Assembly: GCA_963969345.1 (NCBI GenBank)
Contig: OZ017767.1
Span: 11,042,471-11,106,470 of the forward strand
Direction of reading: 5' to 3'
Source of the DNA: Turbatrix aceti
Lineage: Eukaryota > Nematoda > Chromadorea > Rhabditida > Panagrolaimidae
Length of the DNA stretch: 64,000 nt
Shown piece after piece: positions 44,701-57,623 of this stretch. The notes under the pieces are model-generated. The model did no database searches. It had not been told where the DNA came from and was given only the letters and a program-made list of their open reading frames with translations. Both the position numbers and the translations under genes were made by a program. Position 1 is the stretch's first letter, and every line of letters begins with the position of its first letter.

Positions 44701-47700
44701 GAGCTCCTGGGCTTGGCGCTTGATGCTCTCGATCTCCTGCTCGGCCTTCTTGCGCGCGCGAGAGAGGTCAGCGTTGCGGTCTTCGGCGTCGGCGACGGTG
44801 TCGTTGAGCTCGTTAAGTTGGCGTTCAAGGTCATTCTTGAGCGATTGGAGCTTGTTGTTGCGTTCTTCGCTCTCGTTAAGGACAGATTTCTCCTTCTCAA
44901 GATCCAAGAACAGAGCATTCTTCTCTTCAACGAGCGAAGCGAACTTGGTCTCGAGTTCGGCGCGTGCAGCCTCGGATTTCTTGATTTGTTCTTCGAGTTC
45001 GCTGATCTTGCCGGCGACCTTCTCAAGCTCTTCGGCTTCCTTGCCGGCGCGGAGGAGAGGCTTGACGGTGCCGTAGAGCTTGAACCACGGCCACGTGCGG
45101 AGCGTGCACCAGGCGCGGACGTTGCGCTGGACAATGAGCAGACCTGCGCGTTGCTGGATGCGGCGCTTGACATCAACCTTGGCCAGGTACCAGCGGATCT
45201 TGGACTGGAAGCCAGTCAGGATGGCTGACAGTTTTTCATCGCGGATGTCCTCCAGACGAGCGAGGATACCGGCCTTGAAGAAGACTTTGGTTTCACCGAT
45301 CTTGTATTCCTCGTCGGTGAGGTTGTTCTGGTTGACGAGGACGTCGGTGATGGCGATGCCAGCCTTCTTCGCGTCGGTGTTGTTCGCGGCTTCGGAGGCG
45401 AGGAGCGCGTAGCGGTGCTTGAAGTCAGCGTAGATCATTCTGTTGGGGAAGCCCTTACGGCAGATACGGATGCCTTCGAGCACACCGTTGCAGGTGAGCT
45501 GGTTGAGCACCAGGGCGCTGTCAATGACACCGGATGCCTTCTTCTCGTTGGGGATGATGCAACGGATGAAGTGAGGATGCGTCTGGTAGAGCATGGTCAT
45601 GAGCTTGTTCAGCGACTCGCGGTACATCATGGAAACCGTCATGAAGGATGACGACTTGCCCTTCTTCTTTCCGCCGCTCTGGCCGGTCTTAGCGAGCTCG
45701 GCCGCCTCTTCCTGGGTGACGTAGTCCTTCCAGATGTCGAGCATGAGCTGGTTGCCATTGGCGGATTTTAGGACCGAAACAGCAGTGTCGTTGAGAGGAT
45801 CCTTGTTCTTCTCGAGGAAGTTGTTGGCATTGTAGCGCACGGTGCCGGCGTAGTGGACGATGGCAAAGTGAGCATCCGCCTGCTTGCCCTTGGGCGGCTT
45901 GGCCTTCTGGAAGTTGGGGTGCTTGCCGAGGTGCTGGTCGATGAGCTTCTGGACGTAGGTCATGTCCGAAGCCTTCGGGACGATGCACTCCTCATCCAGC
46001 ATGGAGATGATACCGAGGGGCTTCTCGATGAGCTCAATGCAAGCCTGGAGATCGAGACCGAAGTCAATGAAGGTCCAGGCGATGCCTTCACGCTTGTACT
46101 CCTCCTGTTCGAGCACGAACATGTGATGGTTGAAGAACTGCTGGAGTTTTTCGTTGACAAAGTTGATCCAGAGCTGTTCGAAGCTGTTGAGGTCAAAGAT
46201 TTCGAAACCAGCGATATCAAGCACACCGATGAAGAATTTGCGCTCAATCTGACGGGCGTCGAGGGTCTTGTTGCAGCGGGAGATGATCCAGCTGAACATG
46301 CGGGCGTAGATGGCCTTGGCGAGACCGCTGACCGCCCAGTGCACCTGTTCGAGGTTCTGGCCCTTGTTGACCCATTCCGTGCCGACACGGACACGGGGCT
46401 TGACGAGAGACTTGAGCAGAGCGTCAGCATCGATGTTGAAGCAGTGCGCTGCGTTCTTGGCATCCTCGTCGCCGTCCTGCTCGGCTTGTTCTTCGCGGGG
46501 GCGTTGCTTGAACTTCATCTCGCCCATGTGCATGATGCCGGCTGTGTTCTTGTAGAGGTTGTTGACCTCGTCCTCTTCGAAGCCCATGATGTCGAAGGCC
46601 TCCTGCGTGAGACCCATCTCTTCCTTGTCATCGACGCCATCGATGGTCAACTCGGCCTGCGAGCAGAAGTGGTAGTAGCGGAGGTCGTTCGTGAGGTGGA
46701 GAGCTTCACGGAGCTTGGCGTTGAAGCCGGACATGATTTGGTAGAAGATGTGATACGACCGCTCACCTGGGGCCTGACGGACGACACGCGACTTCTCGAG
46801 CAGGTCTTAAAACGAAAATTTGTAATACACCGTACAAATAAAAAAATTGTGTTCAACTTACAGTGCTCAATGTCACCACCAGCGAGCTTGCCAGAAGCGC
46901 TGAAGTGGGTACGGATGAATTTGCCGAAACGCGAAGAGTTGTTATTACGAACGGTCTTGGCATTGCCGAAAGCCTCGAGGACAGGATTGGTCTGGACAAT
47001 TTGTTCCTCGAGGGTGCCACCCTTCTTGCCGTCCTTCTTTTCAGCAGCTGACTGCTGCGTGGCACCGACGATGGCAAAGTACGAAATGACCTTTTTCGTG
47101 TTTTCCGTCTTGCCGGCACCGGATTCACCGGTGATGAGCATGGATTGGTTTTCGTGGTCCTGAACCATGTTGCGGTAGGCTTCGTCGGCGACGGCGAAGA
47201 GATGGGGCGGCATTTCTGTGCGGCGCTTGCCCATGTAGGTCTTGATGACATTTTCCGAGTAGATCGGAAGGCGTTTGTAGGGGTTGATGACGACGCAGAA
47301 GAGGCCGGAGTATGTCTGAAATGGATTTTTGTTTATCAGAAAAAAATTCACTGCAGTGAAAGAAAGCCAAAAGAATGACAAATGAACTAAAAAACGCACA
47401 ACGCGTGCTCCCGAGTGGAATTTGTTTTTCGCGCTGAAAAAAAAATCAAATACGTGTGCGTCTCAAGTAGAATATTTTTTTTCCGTTTGAGACAATTTTT
47501 TTGTATTTTTGAAAGAAAAATGTTTATTTAACGGATTTTTTCATATTTTGTAAAATTCGACAAACAAATTTTGAATTGCATAATTTTCTTTTTTTTTGTA
47601 ATTTTAGAACACTTACATAGATCATCATGCTCTTGTATCGAGACTTGAGGTTGGTAAGCACGGCAGCTTCGTTCAAGAACGTGAGATTGGCCATGTCATC

Positions 47701-48134
47701 GGTTTTGTTGTACTTGGGAGGGTTCATTTCCTGAACGTCATCCTTCTTGAGCGTGACTTCATGTCCGCTTTCGCTGACTACGGTAACCTTGTCACCGGCA
47801 GTAGCTTTGACTTCAGCTCGGATGAAGCCTATAAAAATTGTAAATAAATATTAAGTTGGTAATTGGCCCGGCAAATTTGCAGTGCCGCGCCAAAGCGGCT
47901 GGCGCTGGAGTGCGGGAACAGTCAAGTCAGAGTCAGCTGTTTCGCTGACCAGGCATTGACCTGGTTGGCGCTATTTTACTAAAAGTGCAAAAATGTGAAC
48001 TCACCTTCTTCAGGGTCGGGAATCCAGACATTCTTCTTGGAATCAAAAGGCTGCGAAGCATTGGCAATTTTTTCCTCCTTGGAAACAGCCAGGTATTCGT
48101 ATGCCGGATCCTTTTCGAAGTCGATGTCCCCCAT
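41713..48134 (-). CDS. Muscle-type myosin II heavy chain
   Basis: Complete sarcomeric myosin heavy chain of 1962 aa, the usual length. Exons 48134-48005, 47828-47617, 47315-46862 and 46805-41713; the last is a single 5.1-kb exon. N-terminal SH3-like region, then the motor domain with P-loop GESGAGKT (residues 177-184), loop 1 rich in Lys (EKKDGKKGG), [34 protein letters not shown] (relay/switch II), a Lys/Gly-rich loop 2, and [12 protein letters not shown]. An IQ-containing neck follows, then an S2/LMM coiled-coil rod of about 1100 residues with heptad and 28-residue charge periodicity and a short non-helical Ser-rich tailpiece. ATP-driven motor of thick filaments. A TTTTTTCAG acceptor-like site lies about 45 bp upstream of the ATG, suggesting a leader intron or trans-splicing. 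Codon use is strongly G/C-ending, as in highly expressed genes. Confidence 0.97.
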
Positions 48135-50876
48135 TTTTTGTCTTGTATAGTGTATTTGTTGTTTCCTGAAAAAATTGAATTTGAAAATTTGAAAAAAATT
48201 TGTAGACAGTTATGAATCAAACGCGAACGAACATGCAAAGACAAGAAAAATCTATAATAACTGTCAAAGTTGTTGGCTGTTATGCAACATCCGGGACAAC
48301 AACGATCCGTCCATCGGCCTTTATTGTTCGACGGATAACAACAATTCTCAGTGCCGCCGGCGATGCCGAATGGCTCACTGTGATGTGTTGTTCTGGGGGT
48401 GAAATAAGTCTTGCGGAGGGGTGATATCAACAAAGGGTGGGATTTTGGAGCACCACACCAGATCGAGTGGATTGCCCCCCCCCCGTAGTCCCGCGGTAGG
48501 AAGAAAGCCGCCTTCGCTATTTTTGTTGTTTTGATGCGCTATGCTATGCAAATGGATCGCCCGACCGATCGAACAGAACAGAACACAACAGAAGAGCAAC
48601 TGTGCTATTTGTGTACCCGACTGCCATAACCAACAACAATTGCAAGATCCAATTTTATTCGGGATGATGTGTGTGTGTGTGGATCTGTGAAGTGATCATA
48701 GCTCAGGGCAATCCAAAATTTGCCCTGAGCAGTGCCTTTCTTTATCTTCTCCTCATCTTCCCCTCTCTGACATGTGGCATCATCGGCAAGTCAGTCAGTC
48801 ATTCCTGTTATAAAATTTTCATCCCGCGCCACCCCCCAATTGTTGCTTTCATTTTGCGCTGGTCCCTGTTCTCAGAGAAAAGAACGAAAACAAGGAGGAG
48901 GTATGAACGACCACTTTTTATTCACGTTTGCCATCCATCCAACAAATTCTTGGAAACTGGCCAATAGATTTTGATTTGGATCGAGTCAGTCATGTCCAAT
49001 TTAAAAATTAAGATTTCGCACCAGATGCAGGAATGACACACAAATCAAAAGCAAAAAATACATAGAACAACCGCAACATCTGATTGAATTGTTCACATCA
49101 GACACAAAAAAATTTTACGACCCACACATTTCATTACTGACGCCATACATTTATGACTACTTTTTACACTTTTTTTTCGGAGAAATTAAACATCTGTAAA
49201 ACAAATTAAAAAAAAAATGATGAATTGTAAAATCATATTGGCCCGGAAAAAATGTGTTGTTCCGGCACTTGAAAAATAAATGTGAAACATCTGCATTTTA
49301 ACTTTAAACACAAAAATTTAGAGATTTTTTTAGTAATTGTAAAATTAAAAAAATGTAAAAAATTTGAGCGTATAATATTGCGTAGCGATTCAAATTCACT
49401 GTAGTAGCCCACGGAAAAATTGCATTGCGTGAAATGGTTTTCTTTCGTTGTCTGCATCTTGCGTACACGTCTGTAGTTCCAGCGCTTTGAATAGCACTAT
49501 TGGGTGCTGGACGATAGGCGTACGCGAGCTATGATGACAATCTTAGGACACCACAGAAGTACAACTGTTGACTTTCTAAATGCCTCTGAGCTCAAAGCGG
49601 ATAATAAATGGCAATTGAAATTTTGGACGATATCGGATACAAAAGTTCTTGAAATCACCGTAAAAATATTTCAAATACGTTTGAAAAAGTAAAAAAATTA
49701 GAAAATTGCATTTTTAAAAAATGCTTCACGAAACAGAATATTTATTTATGTTTGGATTCTGTATTACAAATTTTTGTTACATCTGTCATCCCGAAAATTC
49801 GTTTATAATTAAAAAAGACCGTAAACGAACCAGAACAGACTCTGCAAATTATTTTTAGCACGTGAAAAAAAAAAGAATTTATTTTTTAAGGTAGCAAAAT
49901 TTCAATTTAAAAATTCACTTCTCTAGTGAACAGATAAATAATCAAATCTGAATTTTATCTGTTTGTCGTCGTAATGATGTTCAGGATTTGCTTCCTGTTC
50001 ACAAAATGACAGAAAAGATATCCAAACAGTCTTGACATTTTTACAGCAGTTTGTTTTTGTTATCAACATAACAAATACAATATGCGATTCGCTGTTATCC
50101 GTTATTCATTTCCGATCTGTCTGATACCAATCCAAATCACACTTTTTTACATCAAAGTTGCACTTTTTGCATTCTTACAACTGAGTTCTCTCGTCGTCTG
50201 GCGCACGTTTGACGTCTTACGCTTCCTGCACCCCCAGAAACATATATGCAATTCAGTTTTCAAGCCCTGCAGCTGTGATTATCTTTTTGACCATAGGACA
50301 CCTTCAGACACCTTTTTTGGTGATAAAAGGTTTTATGAGCTCACTGAAAATAATTTTTGGATCCAGAAATAAATTTTTTCTGCAGAGTTATTTATTTGAT
50401 TATAAAAGAGCAGGTCCATGTTACTGAACAGCTGGTTGCACTCGCTTGGTGGTGCACGACTTTCATCTCTGATCGAATGTTGTTGTTGTTCTGCAAAAAG
50501 GAGGTATTTCTACGTGTGAATCCAGCAAGTGCAACAGCAAGGTGGATGATGACCAAGCCAGAGCCTTCTTTGTGTGGGAGTTTTTTTTGAGAACGCGCCC
50601 TCCTGCAAGCAGCCCACCAACTGATTGGTTGCTCATTCTCATTCTGATCATTTGCCTGTTGATCTATTTATCCCATCCCCTCTAATCGCAAAACAACCAA
50701 CTGAGGATACACCTGAGAACATCAACTGGCTATTTTCGCATTTTGCGGGAGAAAGTGTGTTTTGTTTTGTTTTTCCTGCAAAAGTTGCTTTTTGATCAAA
50801 TGCAAAGCAAGAATGTCAGGTGGCAACAAATAAGTGTGGCAGAAAAAAGCAACAATCAGAGGGCATGTGGCACGGT
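48135..50876. other. Intergenic region upstream of myosin
   Basis: About 2.7 kb, presumably including the myosin promoter. A C10 tract and GT-rich stretches (near 48470 and 48670) are present; no supported gene or RNA. Confidence 0.4.
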
Positions 50877-51827
50877 GCACGATGGAGTCGTGGTCTCGAC
50901 TGGAAAACCGTTTTTCGGTGGTTTTTAGGTATTTTCGCGTATTTTCTGTTTTATTATTGTTGATGTTAGTGCGGCACTGGGGGTTATCACCGACGGCGAA
51001 TTTGATAGTGATATCAAAAAATCAATAATCGATCAATAATTAGGAAATTTTTTTTCTAATTCAAAAACGGTCAAGCAGATCGCTCTCTAATACAGTAGAC
51101 TGGATTCTACACCCTCGAAAACCTTTGTGCCCAAAAAATGAGACAGATCGATGCATGAAAAAAAAAGTTGATAGTGAAAAACTGATATATCCGTTATAAT
51201 CTGGATATCCGTCAACCTTTTTCAACATTTTTGTGTCGTTAAACTACTTCTAGTGCATTGTACATTTACTAGAAGTCGATAAAACACCAAAAAATACTGA
51301 TATCAATGTTATCAAGGCTGATATCAATTTGCATATTTGTAGTTGGCTACAGTTTCCCGAACATCACAAATGGCTCGTGGATGGAGATATTGAGGGCCTT
51401 TTTTCAGCATTTTCGATGTTCAATCAACTTTTAGTAATTGTACAATAAACTAAGAGGTACAAAAATGTTGAAAAACGTTGAGGGATACCTTTTTTGATCC
51501 CGGATTATAACGGATATATCAGTTTTTCACTATCAACTTTTTTTTTCATGCATCGATCTGTCTCATTTTTTGGGCACAAAGGTTTTCGAGGGTGTAGAAT
51601 CCAGTCTACTGTATTAGAGAGCGATCTGCTTGACCGTTTTTGAATTAGAAAAAAAATTTCCTAATTATTGATCGATTATTGATTTTTTGATATCACTATC
51701 AAATTCGCCGTCGGTGATAACCCCCAGTGCCGCACTAACATCAACAATAATAAAACAGAAAATACGCGAAAATACCTAAAAACCACCGAAAAACGGTTTT
51801 CCAGTCGAGACCACGACTCCATCGTGC
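50877..51827. mobile_element. 951-bp fold-back element with long terminal inverted repeats
   Basis: Left end GCACGATGGAGTCGTGGTCT (from 50877) matches the complement of the right end (to 51827). The arms stay nearly perfect for about 325 bp (through CACTGGGGGTTATCACCGACG and TGAAAAACTGATATATCCG) and then degrade toward a central spacer of about 230 bp. Each arm carries the same short ORF, which is a consequence of the duplication. No transposase is present. The near-identity of the arms suggests recent activity or arm homogenisation. Target duplication not resolved. Confidence 0.88.
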
Positions 51828-52013
51828 CCTGGGGCTGTGAAATTTGGAAAAATCCTAGTTCAAAAAAATTAAATTTACATAAACTTTTATATGTGCAAAA
51901 AAAATTTGAGTCACTTCTTACTGTGGAAATTTGAATGATAGCTAAGCTATTTTCTCCAAACACTCGAGCTTAGTACAACAACCCCGCCGCGCACGCACAC
52001 ACTGACGACAAGA

Positions 52014-52536
52014 ATGAAACTCTTTGTAATCTGTGTCTTGCTGGCTTGTGTCGTCGTTGTGGCGAGTAAATCTTCAAAAGGAAGTAAACCGATTGCACCG
52101 GATAGAGCGTCAGATGCAGGCTATTATGCAAGTTTTTTTGCTCCGTCAAGATTTCAGTTCGAATGTTATCTTTCAGGCCAATGCCAATTTCAAAGTCTTC
52201 CGTGTTCTGATTCCTCTCCGCGAGCCTTTGTACGCGGGTCTCATCGCGTTTGCCGTCGCTGCGCTTCCCAACGTCCTCACTGCGCTCGTCATCATCATCC
52301 TCGCCAAACGCCGTCTCTCCCGTCCGCCGACCGAGGCTGAATGCGAGGTCGTCGAAGACGACTACTCCGTTGTCATGGCCAAGGAACAAAAGTATCGTGA
52401 AAACGTCGTCGAGGGTCAGTCAGACGCGCCAAAGTCGATTGCGCAGGCTGTCGTCCCGGCAGCCGGCGAAGATGTCGGCACGGTTGCGCAACAAGTTGTT
52501 GATCAATCGAGGGTCACCGCCGCTCTGGCTCTGTAA
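52014..52536 (+). CDS. Small membrane protein, splice junction unresolved
   Basis: ATG 52014 opens a clear signal peptide (MKLFVICVLLACVVVVA). From about 52181 a second frame is clearly coding to the stop at 52536: ANANFKVFRVLIPLREPLY, a hydrophobic helix (AGLIAFAVAALPNVLTALVIIILA), basic KRR, then an acidic/Ala-Val-rich tail ending ALAL. An intron must join the frames. TTATCTTTCAG at 52169-52179 is the best acceptor (phase 0), but the strongest nearby donor (GTAAAT, about 52064) is phase 1, so either a weaker GTGGCG donor is used or the start lies in the second frame. AATAAA is at 52609-52614. Function unknown; probably type I membrane topology. Confidence 0.5.
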
Positions 52537-53278
52537 GCAACCTCGTCTGCTGATCTTGCCTCTGTCACGCGCGTAATGTGATAAGTGCCCTGAGGAAATC
52601 TATTCCCAAATAAATTTCTAAAAATAAAAATACCTGACTACTACTCAATTACTCGAAGAGAAGGGGGTTAACTGAAAAACAAAAAAAAACACAACATGTT
52701 GTTATGTTTGAATGTTGTTTTTTTCTGCAGCGGACGTCTTTTGATCCTTTACTGGTTGTTGCCAAGGCACTTTTTTGCACGTACACCAACCACTAAATTG
52801 ACATCCAAATTGATTGTTTGCGTCAGCAATCTTGGAGCAAGTTGGGTCAAAAAATTATTGACCTTCAAGTGTTCACAAAAGAGAGCAAACATCAAACTAA
52901 TTTTTGAGGTTTATGTTTAAAAATAGATTTTACGATGTTGCAAAGTTGTATCGAGATCACAAAAATCGAAAAAAGAAAAACAAAGCATTATAAACAAAAC
53001 TGCAAAGAATTCGAAAACTATTACTATATACATCTGTGCTCAAACGAACGCAAACATTTTTGACCGTGTTCGCGAACAAAGACGAACACCTAAATTTAAG
53101 AAAACTTTGTTCGCGAACGAAAACGAACGTTTGCCAGAAAACTCAAGTTCAAAAAGCACGATGCTGGTCTACACCGACCCGCCGCTTTCTCGCATGCTGC
53201 GCGCAGTAAACCTGAGTTGTTCTTGTTGTTTCCAAGTTGTTTCCGTTCTGTTCGTTTTCTTCCTTGTAGCACGCTAAA
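52537..53278. other. Intergenic with GTTCGCGAAC repeats
   Basis: Includes two TTCGCGAAC palindromes in CGTGTTCGCGAACAAAGACG and TTTGTTCGCGAACGAAAACG contexts (about 53065-53125), part of a dispersed GTTCG motif family, and the upstream region of THOC5. Confidence 0.5.
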
Positions 53279-56109
53279 ATGACCTCAGAAACCAACGATT
53301 CCTTCGTTGTTTCATCCGTAAACGTAAGTAACACCGTTTGTACGATCAAAAATCTTGACATATTTTTTTAGGACTTTTACGAACACGAAGAATCCCTCGC
53401 ACGGACGCTTTCATCCGACGAAATCCTATCAACTGCTTCTTCTCTTCTGTCTGATTTTTCCGGTGTCCTCAGTCGTCATGTAGATACCGATCAGGTTGGT
53501 TGGCTATTCTTATGTACAATAGGTGAGAGTTTTTTTTGCAGGAGCTGACAACAAATGAACTCCACCACGTTTTGGCTCTTCTTGTCAAGTTGAGATGTCT
53601 CAATCGTCGTTCAAACCTTCGCACCAAGCTCCAGACCGATGTCGTCGATGCAAAGAAGCGTGATGCTGAAAAGAAGCAAATGACGCTTCAGAATCTGGAA
53701 ATGGAAATCGAACACATCGAAGAATCCATCGAAAACATCAAAGCTGTGTGAGTTTTACGGTTTTTATTTTTGTTGTTTTTTGATGTTACTAAAATACGGT
53801 AGACAATGTTCTGTTACGTTATCTTTGTTTTTCGGCCCAAATCGTTTTTTTTTACTATTTTTTACTGAAAATTTGCTTTTTTGTCCGAAAAATTATCCAA
53901 GAAAGTGTTTTTCTTTATTTTTTTTTGTGTTTTTCAGCCAAACAACCCAACTTGATTTGGTGAATGTCGAAGAATACTGCACAGCGAAGGGCATTACCAT
54001 TCCGGAAGCCATGGCGATGCCCGAACACGATCGATTGGTAGCCATGATGTCGTACGAGCTGGAGCTTCGGAAAGAGTTTCTCTCGAAGATTGAAGCTGCG
54101 AAAAGTGAACTTGTGGATCAGCAGGTCGTCATCGATGAAAAAGATAAAAAGCTCGACGCTCTCCTGCCTCATATCATTCAGGTTCAGAAGGTTGGTTTTT
54201 TTGGGGATTTTTAGGTCATTTTTTGAATGAAAAAGGCCAAAAACACAAAAAATGAACGTATTTTATATTTTTGGTTTTCAGGTCGTCCAGCCCATCCTCC
54301 GGCAACTCGACCTGCAAATCACGACACCCCACCTCGAGCGCGCCGCCAGAGCCAAGCATCTCCCACCCCAGCTCAGCGCTCTCTACGTCAACGTCGTTGT
54401 CTACAACAAAATCAACGATGGTAAGCTATTATTACTTTTGCCCTGACCAACTTTTTCAAAAATGTCCGTTTTTCAGGTGCTCCCCTCAAATACATGTGCT
54501 CCGGTAGCATCGAAGAGGCAATATCCTTTGAACGCGCTCTGGGAGAGGAAAAACGTCGCCGGGCAACACTCGCGACTTCGTCCGCAGCACCCGTTGTCGA
54601 AGTACCCATCCCGGCGGAGATCGACGATCCACAAAGCGATGACGAGGACATGGATGGCGATGGTGATGCCATGGAAGTCGATCGGGCAGATGCGAAGCCG
54701 TCCCGACAGAGGGAGGAAGAGATGCTCGCATTGACGAAATTGAAGCAGAAGATTTTTGTTGCATATCCCATCAGTTTTACCACTGAAGTTCCAGGTAAGA
54801 ATTTTTTTGTTATTTTGTCTCTAAATTTTCTATATAACATTTTTTGTTATTTTTTATATTTCTTAAAATTTTATAATTTGTGAATTTTCATTCTTTTTAA
54901 TTAAAAAAAAGATTTATTATTAATGTTTTTCCTAAAATTTTATCAGTGATTTTTTTGCTATTTTTTTCATAAAATTTTCAAAATTTACTTACAATTTCCA
55001 AAAAAAAAAATTTATAAATACATTTTTTTCCTGATTTTTTAAAATTTTTTTTAGTATTTTGTCAGTTTTTATTTTTTTTATTTCAGGCCACACAAAGACA
55101 AACCTCGCCTTTTACTACCTGCCAGAACTCGAAATCGTCACCGTCAAAGCCAATATCGATGAAAATGCGTCCTATTCGTGAGTTTCAGACCTTTTTGTTC
55201 TTTCCAGCATTTGTTTGTTTTTTCAGACCCCTCCTTCAAGCTTCGACCATCCTCGACAACGTCTACGACGGTGACACCGGCACTCTGGCTCCGACCTCAC
55301 CCGCCGAAGCTCTTCTCTCACTCGCTGGCGTCACCCTAGCCGACGTCATCGCCGTTCACGGAAAGCCTTACGCGTTCGCACAGGAGCTCTGTCTCCCGGC
55401 TTCCGATTCGGCTTCTTCCTCCCACCACGACCGGTTCAAGTACTTCCTCAGGACTGTCCTGCGTGTCGGCGACCGAATCCGGGCTCGGCGATCTGTCGAT
55501 GCGGCTTTGAGCGCTGTGAACAACGGTGGGGTTTTGAAGTTGCTTCCTGAACGTCTGCAATCCCTGATTCCGACCCGAGAAGGCGGGTTTGTGATCCGGA
55601 AGATTTCGTCTGTCAAGGCGGAGGACGTTCTCTCGGTTTCCGAGCTCAACGCCCGTCAACAAGCGATTCTGAAGCGATTGAACGAAACCGGACAACTCGC
55701 AGAAGGCTTCCAGTTCATCTGCAACGTGGAACGCAGCGACGGAACGACGATCGCCGGCGCCATCTTCCACGTGCCCTGCGGCTACGCGGACTCACAAAGC
55801 GCATCGATTGTGCTCATCATTCCGTCGGATAAGAATTCATTCGAAGCGCTCACCAATTTTGAAGCTCTCGAAACGTACCTCAACGTCGACGTTCCCCGGC
55901 TGGTCGGCGACGAACTCCACCTCGCTTTCGCGCTCCAACTCGCGATGCTGCCCAGTCGATGCGAGGTCGCGAAAGAGATTGCCGAGGCCGATACTACAGT
56001 CGGGGGCAAGACGACGTATTTTTTTGTTGACAAGCATGTTAGCAGGATCAATGAGCCGCAGTTCAATTATCTTCCAGCGATCAATGCTTTTGGCAAGGGC
56101 AGGTCTTGA
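53279..56109 (+). CDS. THOC5: THO complex subunit 5
   Basis: Eight exons: 53279-53323, 53372-53494, 53542-53747, 53938-54190, 54282-54420, 54477-54794, 55087-55177 and 55227-56109, giving 685 aa (human THOC5 is 683). The N-terminal half is helical: LHHVLALLVKLRCLNR, a coiled coil rich in Lys/Glu, then QLDLVNVEEYC matching the EIDLVSLEEFY block of THOC5, MSYELELRKEF, and AKHLPPQLSALYVNV matching the ARHLPPPLYVLFVQ block. An acidic DDEDMDGDGD loop precedes the C-terminal domain (HTKTNLAFYYLPELEIVTVKA, as in LHLTFYYLMNLNIMTVKAK). THO is a nuclear complex that couples transcription to mRNA packaging and export. AATAAA at 56256-56261. All intron phases are consistent. Confidence 0.92.
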
Positions 56110-57623
56110 TTTTGGATTTTGAGTATTTTTTTGTGGATAAATTTGTTGTTTGAATTAACTTAGCTGATTGTGGAATCTGGGAGGGACGAAGGTTCGCGGC
56201 GCAAACAAATTAGATTTTTTTCTGTTCACGAAAAATTTTCTAAACCGGTGAAATGAATAAAAATTGTTATTTATTTTTATGCCAAAAATTTCTTAAATTT
56301 ACGTTTTTCTTTGGCTGTACAAACGTTTGTAAGAACCGTAAAAAAATCTGTTTCGCGAGTACCGTCAAAAATGTTTGCCGCTCGATTTATTGAACAAAAA
56401 TGTCATGTGCTTGCTTTCCCAACAATTTTTTCACACATAATCGCAACGCGTTCGGCATTTTTTTCTTCAGTGCAAAGAGAGTTTTTGAAGGTTTGTTTTG
56501 ACTGTTTAGTGCAGTTCCATTTATCCGTGTTCCCAAGCAGGGTGTCGAAATCTCCCAGAAGATTGCAACCTGGGAAAAAATCTTCTGAGATTCTCCCACA
56601 AATCTCACGGGAGACTCCGTTCGCCAAAAAGCATTCAAAAATGTTTCCCACCTAAAAAATTACAATATAAAAACCAGTTTTTCTGTTTGTCTTTGTTTGA
56701 ACTCACATTAGCATTTATTTGAACTCAAGTTGACATTTATCTATTTGTGATTCATCACCATTGTTTTCTACCGATGCACCGATAAATATTTAATCCATCA
56801 AAATTGTTCTCCAAAATGCAATACTTTTTGTCCTTCCAGAAAAAAAACATAGGTAAACTCAAAAACTTGAACACCTAAGACGTCCTCAAGCTCTGCTTAT
56901 TGACCACACAAAATTATCTGTAATTTGTGTGATCAACTAATAGCAAGCAACAGCTGTCAACTGGTCACCCATGATGTTTTTATCGTTTTTGTAAATATTA
57001 GATACGCGTTGGGTTTGTCGAGTCGTGCAGACAAACTCACACTTATGTTAGTACCCGCTACTTGGCTTGTAATTTGTTCATTAAGGATTTCGGTCCTTTT
57101 GCTCCCATCAGAGTTCTAAATGTTTGCAAGTGATTGAATGTTGCAACAAAAAAAGTCTGCGTGTTTTAGAAAAATATGAACGTAATTTTTTTATATCCCG
57201 CGCAGAAGCGAGAAGACAAGTCTCAATTGACACATCTCATCTCACCTCCGGCGATCTTGTGCGTGCGTGTGTGTACTCAACCCGTCATGTCATTAGGGAG
57301 TAGCCAGAGGCTGGCTTAAGTCGCTCTGTAGTACTACTTGTACTCCAGAGCGAGCGTTAAGCGCAGCACCCCATCCATCCATCCACCGTGCTTGCTTTTT
57401 GCCTCTGGCTAGTTTCAGATTTTTTTGTCTATTGGACAATCGAACGATCAAGCGAAAGCGTGGACGCGTGTTTGTTTAACGAATAAGTCATATACCACCC
57501 ACTTTGTGCCCCAACTTCCCTCCTCTTCCGGTACAACCAACCAGGCTGTTGAAGTCCAAACTATCTTATACCCAGGAAATCTGACGTTTCCGGCGCGCAC
57601 TGTCTTGGTGTCTTCTCGTCGAC
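56110..57623. other. Intergenic
   Basis: About 1.5 kb with the THOC5 poly(A) signal and upstream sequence of the next gene. An open stretch at 57425-57679 directly upstream has coding-like composition but overlaps the next start in another frame and is probably 5' leader. Confidence 0.4.

Noticed and set aside
41698..45228. Plus-strand ORF of 1176 codons opposite the myosin rod
   Set aside because: It is the antisense shadow of the G/C-ending, Glu/Lys/Leu-rich myosin rod codons; the Leu/Glu/Val-rich translation has no domain signature and no splice or poly(A) context.
45853..47163. Plus-strand ORF of 436 codons opposite the myosin motor
   Set aside because: Antisense shadow of a conserved coding exon with strong codon bias.
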